From Canna indica (Eukaryota; Streptophyta; Magnoliopsida; Zingiberales; Cannaceae): 64,000 nt of DNA. Position numbers and translations under genes: made by a program. The notes beneath the pieces are model-generated. The model saw only the letters and a list, made by a program, of their open reading frames with translations, was not told the origin of the DNA and did no database searches. The stretch spans positions 82,113,501-82,177,500 of the forward strand of contig CP136890.1 of the NCBI GenBank assembly GCA_034359265.1, in the 5' to 3' direction. This document shows, one piece after another, positions 12,046-21,539 of the stretch; position 1 is the stretch's first letter, and the number at the start of each line of letters is the position of its first letter.

Positions 12046-13620
12046 ATGGCTACCAGAGAAGGATCGGCAGCTGAAGTCGTTAATCTTGCTGCCATTAGAG
12101 GACAGATCATTACGATCAATCCGGCCGCCCAGCTTCCAATCAAACTGATCGGCAACAACAACTATGTGATCTGGAGGACTCAGATCGAACTGCTGCTACA
12201 TGGGTATGATTTATTAGCTTTTATCGATGGTTCTTCCGTATGTCCTCCTGTCAATGATCCTCGACGACATCACTGGCAGAGGCAAGATAACTTGATTCGC
12301 CATGCCATCATGGCATCGGTTGATCAAGCCATCGCCTCAATAGTCGCTACAGTCTCATCATCTCATGATGCGTGGCTGAAACTTGCATCTCACTATGCCA
12401 ATAAGTCTCAGTCACGAATCTTTAGTCTTCAAGATAATCTCACAAAGTTAAAGAAAGGGAACAAATCTGTAGCAGAATACTTTAATGAGATCAAAATTAT
12501 TGCTAATGAATTAGCAAATAGCAGATTCGCCTGTTAACAATGCTGCTTTAACTATCAAAATTTTAAGTGGGCTTGGATCTGAATTTAACGACATTAGTGC
12601 TGCTATAAGGTCGAGGGATACTCCTATTTCCCTCGAAGAATTATATGACAAGCTTTCGGGACAAGAAACCTTTTTAAAATGTCGGGATGAATACAATATA
12701 GAGGCTTCTGTTCAATACACACAGAGACATCCATTTAATAATAGAGCTCAAAACTAGGAAAACAAAAAAAATTCATATCAGAACAGTTTCAGACCACCAT
12801 ACCCAAGCAATCAGAACCATTTCAGAACAATTTCAGATCACCTAACTCGAGTAATCAGAATCAGCAAAGGTTCAATCAAAACAGACCAAGGGTTCAATGT
12901 CAGATCTGTAACAAGATTGGTCACTCAGCTAAAATCTGCTATTTTCGATTTAATACTGATAATTCATTCAGTCCCAGACCTCCACAGGTTCATTTCTCTG
13001 AACAGTATCAGAAGCCTCCCTCTCCAGCAAATTCTGGGGCAACACACCAAGTGACAGCAAATCCAGATGGTCTGCAATCGATGACTTCATTCAATAGCAA
13101 TCAAAACATTTCTTTGGGAAATGGTAATATGATACCTGCATCTCATTCTGGTATGGCAATTTTGGATGATAATTTTTGGCTTCAAGATGTTTTATATGCT
13201 CCTATGATAAGGAAAAATCTTATTTATGTTGCCAAATTTTGTAGTCAAAATCATGCGTCAATTGAGTTTTTTCCTCATCATTTCTATGTGAATGATCTCA
13301 AGACTGGAGCTGTGATCGCTCAAGGCCGGAGTGAAGGTGATCTTTATCCCTGGAACACTATCAAACCAGCTGCCCATTCCATGTACGTTCCCTCCATCAG
13401 CTCTACAATTTGGCATCAACGCTTGGGGCATCCTCAGCATAAAGTTCTTCACTCAGTTATATCAAAGCATAAGCTTGCTTCATCATCTTCTAAACCTGAA
13501 CACTGCAACACTTGTTTCTGCAATAAAAGTCACCGCCTTCCTTTCACTACTTCCTCAATCAAAACATGCAGACCGTTAGAAATTTTATTTTCCGATGTTT
13601 GGGGACTTGCTCTAGTTTCT
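12046..13620 (+). pseudogene. Copia gag-protease-integrase (truncated polyprotein)
   Basis: Starts at the ATG of MATREGSAAEVV. Gag includes LIGNNNYVIWRTQIELLLHG and LQDNLTKLKKGNKSVAEYF, typical of the UBN2/Copia gag domain. The frame is broken near 12535. A CCHC knuckle CQICNKIGHSAKIC lies near 12900. A protease remnant reads SGATHQVTANPDGLQS, where the family has DSGATHHVT, so the catalytic-site context is partly decayed. The GAG-pre-integrase finger (HQRLGHPQHKVL ... CNTC) follows, then the integrase start RPLEILFSDVWG, where coding stops at the deletion into the 3' LTR. Several stops occur. Confidence 0.87.
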
Positions 13621-13774
13621 CAGCCCTTAGATGAATGATTCGCTGTTATCTCTGGAGATATGTTGTTATCTCCATTCTGTCTTACCTTCTTATAAATACC
13701 TCTCTCTGTAACCTATGTGTAGTAATTGATTCTGAATAAATTTCTATTTCATTTCTTCTCCTTGTTTCTCATTA
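13618..13774 (+). repeat. Copia 3' LTR, 5'-truncated
   Basis: Matches the last ~157 bp of the 5' LTR from CAGCCCTTAGATGAATGATT to CTCATTA. The missing left part coincides with the internal deletion joining integrase to U3. Confidence 0.88.
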
Positions 13775-15661
13775 AGAAGCACCACCACCAGAGCTTCCAT
13801 GACCTCCATGCGGCGACGACAGATTACCATTGAGAGGCGCATCATTTTTCGGCGGCCCCGACCACCTGCACCAGGCAACGTCAAACCTTACCGTGAAGAG
13901 TCTCCCATCTACGTGAACCTTCATGAAGCGGGGAATATCCTCGATTCCCCTGCACCGGACCTGCACACGGTAATCTTGAACGTCTGCCCACGACAGAGAG
14001 TCCCAGTCCACTATAGTCAAGTAGGAGAAGGGAGAAAGAATGGTAAATAAGTCTGCTTCGTTCCAATATTCGAGGGGCAAGCCTCTGATATGCATGTCCG
14101 CTTTAAGTTGCAGAGGATCGGCTACACCTTCCAGCTCAAAGTGCCAGTCGTTGAATTCAAGCAACGACGGCGAAGAAGATATTCTTTCGCCGTCGTCGAC
14201 GGACAGAGCAAGAGCAGCCCCCCCACCCCATCCTCCAGATCCTTGAGGCGCCAGAGAGAAAGATTGCCTTCAAAAGAGCTGAAGCACGACGCTGCAAATT
14301 TGAGAATCTGCCGAGAGGGGCAGCACGCGCCACTTGAGACAATGCTGATTCCTTTCCTCCTCAATAGACCACGCCCATCGAGAGTAGATGGGGAACAGGA
14401 GAGGAAAACACTACCACGGAGGGGACGATTGGAAGACATCGGAGGAGAAGAGGATAGAGCATCAGCAAGGAACAGTGCGGCAGAAGAGAAACCGGGGAGG
14501 ACTTATAAAGGTGAGGTGATGGAATGGAGGGACCGTAAGGTACCGACGGCGCCGATGCAATAGGACCTTCGCTGAAAGCACGCAGAGATGGACGATGTGG
14601 GTAGCGAAAAGAGAGATTCCTGAACTTTCTGCAAACGTAACATGTGCGTGGCGATCTACAAGCTACGGCATGGTGACCCTTGTCTAGACATCGGAAGCAG
14701 CGATTTTGCTCCCGCAGATCCCGGATGGAAGATACAAAAGGATGAAAAGCTGCTGGGTGTAGATGACGACGAGAGGCTACGAGCGCCCCTCCAGATCACT
14801 AAGACTTCTGGAAACCCACTGACTTGTACGAGGGAATGGTAGCCGCAGGAGGGCACGGCTGGCGAGACGGCGACGTCACAGGAGGGGAAGAGGTCCCGAC
14901 GTCTAGGGATGAGCTCGACGGACCCGAGCCAGCAGTGGCAGACAGCACAGCAGAAGAACTAGGGTCGCACGCGGTCGACGAGGGAGGAAGCTTTACGCAG
15001 CTAGAGACAGGGCGAGGTTGGGAGGGGGAGCGGCGAACGAACAAAAACCGAAGACGCGGAGGAGGGGGGTGAACTCGAGCAGAGGAGGAGCGAGGATGAG
15101 GTTGAGGTGGGGGGAGCCGGCGGGCGAGATCCGGAGGTCGCCCAAGCAGGCTCCTCATTTTTTCCCGCACTGTCCAAACTGTCATATCTCATAAGACCAA
15201 AAGCAGCTTGTCCATAACCGACTAACTAAAATTTGTGGTTAAGTGGTTTTAATTGGCATCCCTTGTTTCCTCCTTATTAATCAAATATATGTCAAGGTAT
15301 GCCATGTTGCATGTCATGATTCTGTAGAAGTCAGGGTTAATTTTAATTCCATACTGAAAAATTAAAAATTCTATTAATTCGACATCTGAATTTTAAAAAT
15401 ATCGTATTGATGATAAAAAAAAAATTAATTTCACTTCAATTTGATCCTTTTATCTCAAATATACTCATGCTAAATGTGTGTTGTTAGATGCAAGAATTAA
15501 TATACAATTACATTTTTTAAGTGCGCTTTATCACTCAAATGAATCTATTTTATTTGTCTCAATATATTTTTATTAATTTTTTTCTATTTTATCTTCAATC
15601 CAACTACTATTACTTGCAGAAAGATAGAATAAAGATAGCATTTATTTTTGTGTCTAAAGAA

Positions 15662-16469
15662 GGAAAAAGGTACAAAAATGCATCTAACATTTTTTCAAGT
15701 GTACTAAAATATCTCTAAGGTTATTTTGTGATAAAAAACATCCATTACGTTATGAAATTGGGTACAAATTAAAATGCCCCTATAGGTAAATGACGTTAAT
15801 TGAGGAATAACAGTGTTAACGTGACTGATGACTAGGACTGATGACGTGGACATGTGACGCGAATGCAAGCTAAGATATTTTCTTATAGGTACTAAAATGT
15901 CCTTGACGTTTTCTCATGGGTACTAAAATACCTCTAACGTTTATTTTGGAGCTAAAATATCCCTGACATTATTGAAAATGGTACAAAAATGATATCAAGT
16001 TAACTTTTGTTAAGTGAGACTTAACAGAGATATCGTGGATGTTGATAAAGATATTGACTTTACACGTGGCGCACATGCAGAGAGCAACTTGTCATACAAG
16101 CGACAGGTAAGAAATCGAAACCGAAATCGAAATCGAAAATTGAAAATTTAGAAAATAAAATCTGAAATTGAAACCATCAAATCGGTTAATCGAAAAATTT
16201 GGTTTGGTTTCGGATTGGTTTTTTGATTAACCGAATTTTTGATTTTTTTTTTTGCTTACCCCTACGTTGCATCCTACGTATCGTTTGCGTGGCAAGTTGC
16301 TCTCTGTATGTGCGACATGTGTAAAGTCAACATCTCTATCAGCATCCACGTCATCTCCGTTAAGTCTCACCTAACGTCTAAAGTATTTTTGATATAAAAA
16401 AATCTTAATAGCATTTTAGTACTCGTGACTCTGCGAGAAAACGTTAAAGGTATTTTTGTACCTTTTTCC
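15662..16469. mobile_element. Mutator-type MITE, 808 bp
   Basis: Long imperfect inverted repeats start GGAAAAAGGTACAAAAATG at the left and end TTTTTGTACCTTTTTCC at the right. It is flanked by a 9-10-bp direct repeat GTCTAAAGAA (15652-15661 and 16470-16479), the size expected for Mutator elements. The arms contain several imperfect copies of a motif like GGTACTAAAATGCCCCTAAC. No transposase is present. It ends about 400 bp upstream of the PLAC8 start codon. A larger relative lies at 40016-44402. Confidence 0.82.
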
Positions 16470-16507
16470 GTCTAAAGAATAAGTAGTTTATATAGTTAAA
16501 AATGACG

Positions 16508-16510
16508 ACG

Positions 16511-16547
<37 letters not shown>

Positions 16548-16572
16548 AAAAAAAAAAAAAAAAAAAAAAAAA
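16508..16572. repeat. (AAC)n microsatellite plus A27 run
   Basis: GAC/AAC trinucleotide repeats run directly into 27 adenines, about 300 bp upstream of the PLAC8 start codon. Confidence 0.95.
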
Positions 16573-16807
16573 GATGTTGCGAGCAAATTACAATTAAGTT
16601 GAAAATGTCAATGAGTAAATTGAAAAAAATAGTGGACAGTGGAAACATTTTGTCAACAAGCAAAAATAACATCCTTAAAACGCCAAGATTTGCTTTGCTT
16701 CCACAGGAAAAGTAGCTGGAAGCTAAATAATCGATATCAACAATGCTGCAAATTAATTGACAACTTTTCTTGCTCTCAAATTTTTGTATGCTTCATCAAC
16801 CCTCATC

Positions 16808-16814
16808 TATAAAT
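16808..16814 (+). promoter_or_regulatory. TATA box of the PLAC8-family gene
   Basis: TATAAAT lies 69 bp upstream of the ATG, which would give a short leader of about 35-40 nt. The position and sequence fit; it is not proven. Confidence 0.55.
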
Positions 16815-16876
16815 TGCGGTTTAATGCTCCAAGATACAAATTGCACCTCCGAATTCCAAACAGTTCTTCATACAAG

Positions 16877-17617
16877 ATGGGAAGTCCAAACAGTTCTAGC
16901 TCGCCCCCTCCGGTGGCCGGCGATCCCTCGCCGCCTCCTCCGGCAACATCTGCAGAGAACCACCACCGAGAACATCTAGACATCGGCAAGCCGTGGACGA
17001 CCGGACTCTTCGATTGCGGACGCAACGAGACGACTAATGGTATTAATATTCTTTCAACCAATATTTTCATCTCCATTAATTAATTAATTAATATTCTGCA
17101 GTCACGTTGACGACCTGCTGCCCGTGCGTGACGTTCGGACAAATTGCAGAAATCTTGGACGAGGGGAACACCAGTTAGTATATATATTAATTATCTATAT
17201 TGATCAAATTAAGGAATCATCATATAATATAATTATAAATATATAGGGTGTACGGTGGCGAGTTTGATGTACGCACTGTTGGTTCCTGCTCTGTGCACGT
17301 GTTGGATTTTGGGTGCCAACAATAGGCAACAGCTGAGGCAAAAGTATAACCTGGTGCAGGCTCCAGCTGAGGACTGCATTCTTCATTTCTTCTGCCCTTG
17401 CTGTGCTCTCTGCCAAGAGTTCAGAGAGCTCCAAAACAGAGGAATTGATCCTTCTCTCGGTATATATACATATCTATCTTTATTATATATACGTTATGAT
17501 CGTGAGTATAATTAACTTGTGTTGAGTCTGAATTAATTTGCAGGATGGATGGGTTACCTTGCTCAACAGCAAGAGACAAAGACTGTTCCTCCTGATGGCC
17601 AGTCCATGGACAAGTGA
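16877..17617 (+). CDS. PLAC8-family protein (cell number regulator / plant cadmium resistance-like)
   Basis: Four exons join as 16877-17039, 17102-17173, 17247-17459 and 17544-17617. All three introns are GT-AG and the product is 173 aa. A Pro/Ser-rich N-terminus precedes PWTTGLFDC (res. 40-48), CCPCVTFGQIAEILDEGNT (60-78), a hydrophobic segment LMYALLVPALCTCWIL (85-100) and CPCCALCQEFRELQNRG (128-144), then GW. These are the ordered signatures of the PLAC8 domain of FW2.2/CNR/PCR proteins: small plasma-membrane proteins affecting organ cell number or divalent-metal export. The upstream Cys/Leu usually found six residues before CPC is replaced by Val-Thr, and a usually conserved APC is APA (117-119). 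Which function applies cannot be told. AATAAA at about 17652 may be the polyadenylation signal. Confidence 0.9.
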
Positions 17618-19020
17618 GATATATCTGACCTGCTCAAGGATATGGAGTTGAGAATAAATTGACTTTGCCGTGGAAATGATTTTGCTACCTGAAATTTCGA
17701 ATTAGCCGTTGCTTGCTATTTAATTTGTCTTTGTTTGAGCTATTTATTGAATTATTTCGTTGTGTTTATCCTACTGTGTATCCAAATTCAGGATGTATTC
17801 CTTAACAAGACAGACATGATATTCTTTTGGCATTTTGAGATTTTTTTTTCTTTGCCGGAGGGCCGTGGCGCATATAAGGAATTTATTTATCTAACAATTA
17901 AAATTTGATAAGTATTCTTGTCTGAGAGTCGGGGTGTTCCGATTCGGTTCGGTTCGGTATCTCTTCTTTGTTTGGTTCAACGCCGACGGGGGAGGTAGAA
18001 CTTGCAAAAGATGCTTTGACGTCCAAGTTAGGATGACTCCAATGTGAAAGTTTATGGAATTGGAACTTAGGTTATCTGTGGCGTGCCTGTATATATTACA
18101 GGCGGAGGTGATCATGTTGTTCGATAATCTCGCTAGGATTGCTACCCAAAATGGATCGAGGCCTATTCCGAAGATGACAGGTTTATGATGGTATATCTCT
18201 CGTGATAAAGAAGGGCGTGAGAGTCCATGTGTCGGCCGGGTGGGTCCCCTAGATAGAGTCGTCTGGCTCAAAGGTGCAGTTTGGGCGGAACCCCTGAGCG
18301 GGGCCGCGTGGTTTGGTTCGTGGTGAATAATGGAATATTGTTAGGTCTAATCCGATCGGATCTAATGGTTCTAATCCAGTCCAATAAGGTAGAAATGTCA
18401 TACGGTATTTATCGATGTATTTATAAATTAGAAATTAAAATTAAATATTTTTCCACCGCTTATAACTTAGTTATTGAATATTTGTTATTATAATATAAAC
18501 CTACATAATAATATATATTTTAAAATATTTGAAGTCTTAAAGAAACATGCTACTGATATTTTAGTTTCATTCTAAATGTTATATTATTAAATAATTAAAA
18601 TAACTCATACCGTACATTAATTTTTTGATTTATTGGTTTCTTAGTTATATTATATAGAATATGTATATTTAATAATTAATTAATTACAAAGTGTACATGT
18701 AAATTTTTAACTGTTTTCTTACTTAAATTAATAAAATCGTTGCCATTTATGTTTATTAATTTCATAATTGATAAAAATATATTATATTATTAAATATTAA
18801 TCTCGATAACATATATATACACTATCTGCAATAAGATTTCAATGTATATAAAATACGTAGAACTTTATAATAAATAAATTAACTTTAAAATGTAAAACGT
18901 GCATTATAAATTTCAACTATTTATTTTATATTAATATAATGTATATTTATCATTTATGTTTTTAGATTCTTAATAAGAAATAGTATTATATTTTGAGCAA
19001 TTAGTCAAATTCATAATTTG
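17618..19020. other. Intergenic, repeat-like segment near 17930-18330
   Basis: After the PLAC8 3' UTR, the stretch about 17930-18330 is notably more GC-rich than its surroundings. It contains phrases such as CGCCGACGGGGGAGGTAGAA that look like a fragment of a dispersed repeat, not classified here. A 126-codon open frame on its minus strand has no recognisable domain. Beyond 18330 the DNA is AT-rich and no gene is seen. Confidence 0.35.
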
Positions 19021-19054
19021 AACATAAAATTTTTTCAGATCCATAATATAAATT

Positions 19055-19622
19055 TGAATTTTTTTAAATCCATAATTAAATGACCAAAGTTTCAATTTTG
19101 CCATTCATTTCAAAATATATATTTTTTACTAATTAATTTTTTTTCATAATATCTTTTTTAATATTATAGTAGATAAAAATTTATTTTAGTGGCTAATAAT
19201 ATTATTTTTTAAAAAAAAAAAAATATTTAAATATTTAATTTTTTTTAAATACTTATATTATACACTTGTTAAGTAAAATACAACGTAAATAAATTTTTTA
19301 ACAATCATTTAGTAATTTTTTTAGTGTCTAAAAAAATTATTAGTAATCAATTTTTCTTTTTTAATTTTTAGTGTCTAAAAAATTATTATTATCATAAATA
19401 GAAATAAAAAAATAATATTATTAATCACTAAAATAATTTTTTATCTACTATAATATTAATATAAATTACTGAAAAATATATATTATGAATAATAAAAAAA
19501 TTATTTATTTTGAGTCTCTTAAAGATTTTTAGAAAAAATTTTAATTAGTAGAAAAAATTATATTTTAAATGAATACCAAAATTAGAATTTTGGCCATTTA
19601 ATTATGAATTTGAGAAAAATTC
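19055..19622. mobile_element. AT-rich foldback/MITE-like element
   Basis: The left arm (ATAATTAAATGACCAAAG then CCATTCATTTCAAAATATA) and the right arm (TATTTTAAATGAATACCAAA then GGCCATTTAATTATGAATT) are imperfect inverted copies about 70 bp long. No coding capacity is present. The ends are approximate and no clear target duplication was found. Confidence 0.5.
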
Positions 19623-19759
19623 AATACGAGAAAATTTTCATGTTTATGTTATGAATATGAATATTTGCTCTTATTTTTTTTTCAAGTGCTTCTGTTTAAT
19701 TTATATTTTTGTTTTTTACAATCACACACCTTAGAATTATTAAATTAATTTATTTTGGC

Positions 19760-20745
19760 ATGAGCTATGCATAATAATAAATGTGCAATTTCCTATATTC
19801 AAATTTTGGGAATGAAAAATTCCCAAATTCGAATCTAAAGATGGATAATTTCTAAAATCGGAATTGAATGAATTAAATATCTATTTTACCCCCTAGCCAA
19901 AGTCTGTAACAGATTTTGATTAAAAATTAAAAAAATATAAAAGAATATAAAAAATAATTTTAATTTATATAAAAAATGTATAATAGAAATAAAGTTTTAG
20001 ATTCTAAAATTATATTTTCAAACTGTCTAATGATATAGAAATGAGGTATTAGAGTCTAAAAAATATATTTTCAAACTCTCTAAATCATTAGAGAATTTTG
20101 CACAAAGTCTATAAATCCAAATTTAAATTAAAAATTATAAAATATTTTTGATATTATAGATTTTGAGCTAAAGTCTATAAAACTAATTTTTAATTATGAT
20201 GTTAGTGAAATATTTTTTGTCCAAAATATTTTTATAGATTCTAGCATATTTTTTATATCACATATTTTTTTTGTGAATTAAATTTTATTTTTTTAATTAT
20301 AAAATTATTATAAATAAAAGTCTCTAATTTATTAGAGATTTTGTGCAAAGTCTATAATAATTTCATAATTTTTTAAAAATATATTTAAATTCATAAAATA
20401 ATATTTTAATGATACGAAAAAAGTATTATGATCTAGAAAAATATTTTACATCAAAATATTTCATAATTTAAAATTAAATTTAAATTTATAGATTTTGTAC
20501 AAAATTTTTTAATATATTAAAGAGTTTAAAAAATATATTTTTTATTCTTTAATATCTTATTTTTATCATAAAAAATATTTTATAAATTAAAATTATTTAT
20601 ATATGTATATATATATTTTAATTTTTATGGAGATTTTGATAGGGGCAAAATAAATATTGAATCCACTCGTTTATGAATCTAAAATTATTTATTTTCAAAT
20701 TCGAATTTAAAAATTTCTCGTCCAAAAATTCGAACGAAATAGCTC
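19760..20745. mobile_element. AT-rich foldback element with internal repeated motif
   Basis: Inverted ends share ATGAGCTAT and, further in, CCAAATTCGAATCTAAA versus the complement of TCAAATTCGAATTTAAA. A motif like AGATTTTGTGCAAAGTCTATAA recurs several times in the interior, with short palindromes around CTCTAATTTATTAGAGA. No open frame is present. Exact borders and superfamily are uncertain. Confidence 0.45.
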
Positions 20746-21280
20746 ATAATACATTAAGATGGTAGATCATGTACTTGCGGAACTTTTTCCTTTTGAACTT
20801 AACGAGTGTTGAAACTTGAAACTGGCACACATAATTTGAAATTAATTAATTTGTACTTGAACTCAACTTGCTTTAATTGGGATTGGGTTATATGGGGACC
20901 ACAAAAATATCTTCCTTGATTAGATCAAATTCATCAGCTTTCGGGATTAATTTATCAAAGTTACTCAAAACTTCACTTCACAAAAGTTTTGATGACGACG
21001 ATCTTTAAAGGAATATACTTGGATGCCCAAATTAGTATCTAATTATTATCATGAATAAGGCAATTGAGACGGAAGGGCGAAAGTTTTTTGTCTCATCCTT
21101 TCACACCATTAATTTATATAGGAAAATGACTGTGTACCTCGATCTCCATAATTTTATTTTTTTTCAATCAAAATAATATTTTACAAAAGTAGGAGAAAAA
21201 TAATACATAATTAAGGTATTCGCTGTACCATACACATATAATAATTATTATACGATGCGGTATAAAAATTAATCCTACGA
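20746..21280. other. Intergenic, no gene seen
   Basis: AT-rich single-copy-looking DNA between the foldback element and the 3' target duplication of LINE-B1. Confidence 0.4.
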
Positions 21281-21539
21281 TCTTAAACACTTTTTTATAT
21301 ATAAAATAAGAGCTTATATTAATCTAAGATAACTAAGACCCTCATGGTCCCTTACAAAGATTTGTTCCAACTCAAGTGATTTTATAATAGATCAAATCTG
21401 AGAGGAATTACAAAGTCGAGCATAGTTTACAATTCAATGAGCTACTTTATTACATTCACAAAAAGTAAAATTAAAATAGATACAATTAAAAATTGACATA
21501 AGGTCAAAAATATCATATATGAACAGTGGCTTGGATTCT

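Larger units (their letters stand above)
11732..13774 (+). mobile_element. Internally deleted Copia element inside LINE-A ORF1
   Basis: Flanked by an exact 5-bp target duplication AGAAG (11727-11731 and 13775-13779). It has a complete 5' LTR, an initiator-Met primer binding site, gag, a protease/integrase start, and then an abrupt jump from the integrase core into the middle of the 3' LTR. RT, RNase H, the polypurine tract and the first ~85 bp of the 3' LTR are therefore missing. The LTR begins TGTT and appears to end in ATTA rather than the usual CA, as fixed by the duplication. The two LTR copies differ at few positions. Confidence 0.9.
10661..15185 (-). pseudogene. LINE-A ORF1 (nucleic-acid binding), split by Copia
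   Basis: Plausibly begins at 15185 with a Pro/Ser-rich N-terminus. A CCHC zinc knuckle follows (CFRCLDKGHHAVAC at 14699-14658), then a second CYVC motif. A domain containing HIRGLPLEYWNEADL and WADVQDYRVQVRCRGIEDIP (14164-13772) resembles the DUF4283/RRM-like fold of plant LINE ORF1 proteins. The Copia element interrupts the frame at 13774/11732. The remaining C-terminal part, low complexity and then the LTLTGLKNDEIKLRLAALGF region, continues to 10661. ORF1 proteins of this type bind LINE RNA. Internal stops are present, so this is a relic. Confidence 0.75.
6893..15207 (-). mobile_element. LINE-A, complete L1-like LINE with nested Copia
   Basis: A full-length minus-strand LINE. The 3' end carries a 7-nt A tail (T7 at 6892-6898 on the plus strand). 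The element is flanked by an imperfect 16-bp direct repeat, TTGTCCATAA followed by ATGACT on the left and CCGACT on the right (6877-6892 and 15208-15223, two mismatches; the first 10 bp are identical). That fixes both ends and shows the 5' end is intact. Order on the minus strand: ORF1 with a CCHC knuckle and a DUF4283/RRM-like domain, then ORF2 with endonuclease, RT and zf-RVT, then a short 3' UTR. No RNase H domain is visible. Removing the 2.04-kb Copia insertion leaves about 6.3 kb. Confidence 0.88.

Noticed and set aside
17891..18271. 126-codon minus-strand frame
   Set aside because: Overlaps a repeat-like segment and has no domain; probably chance.
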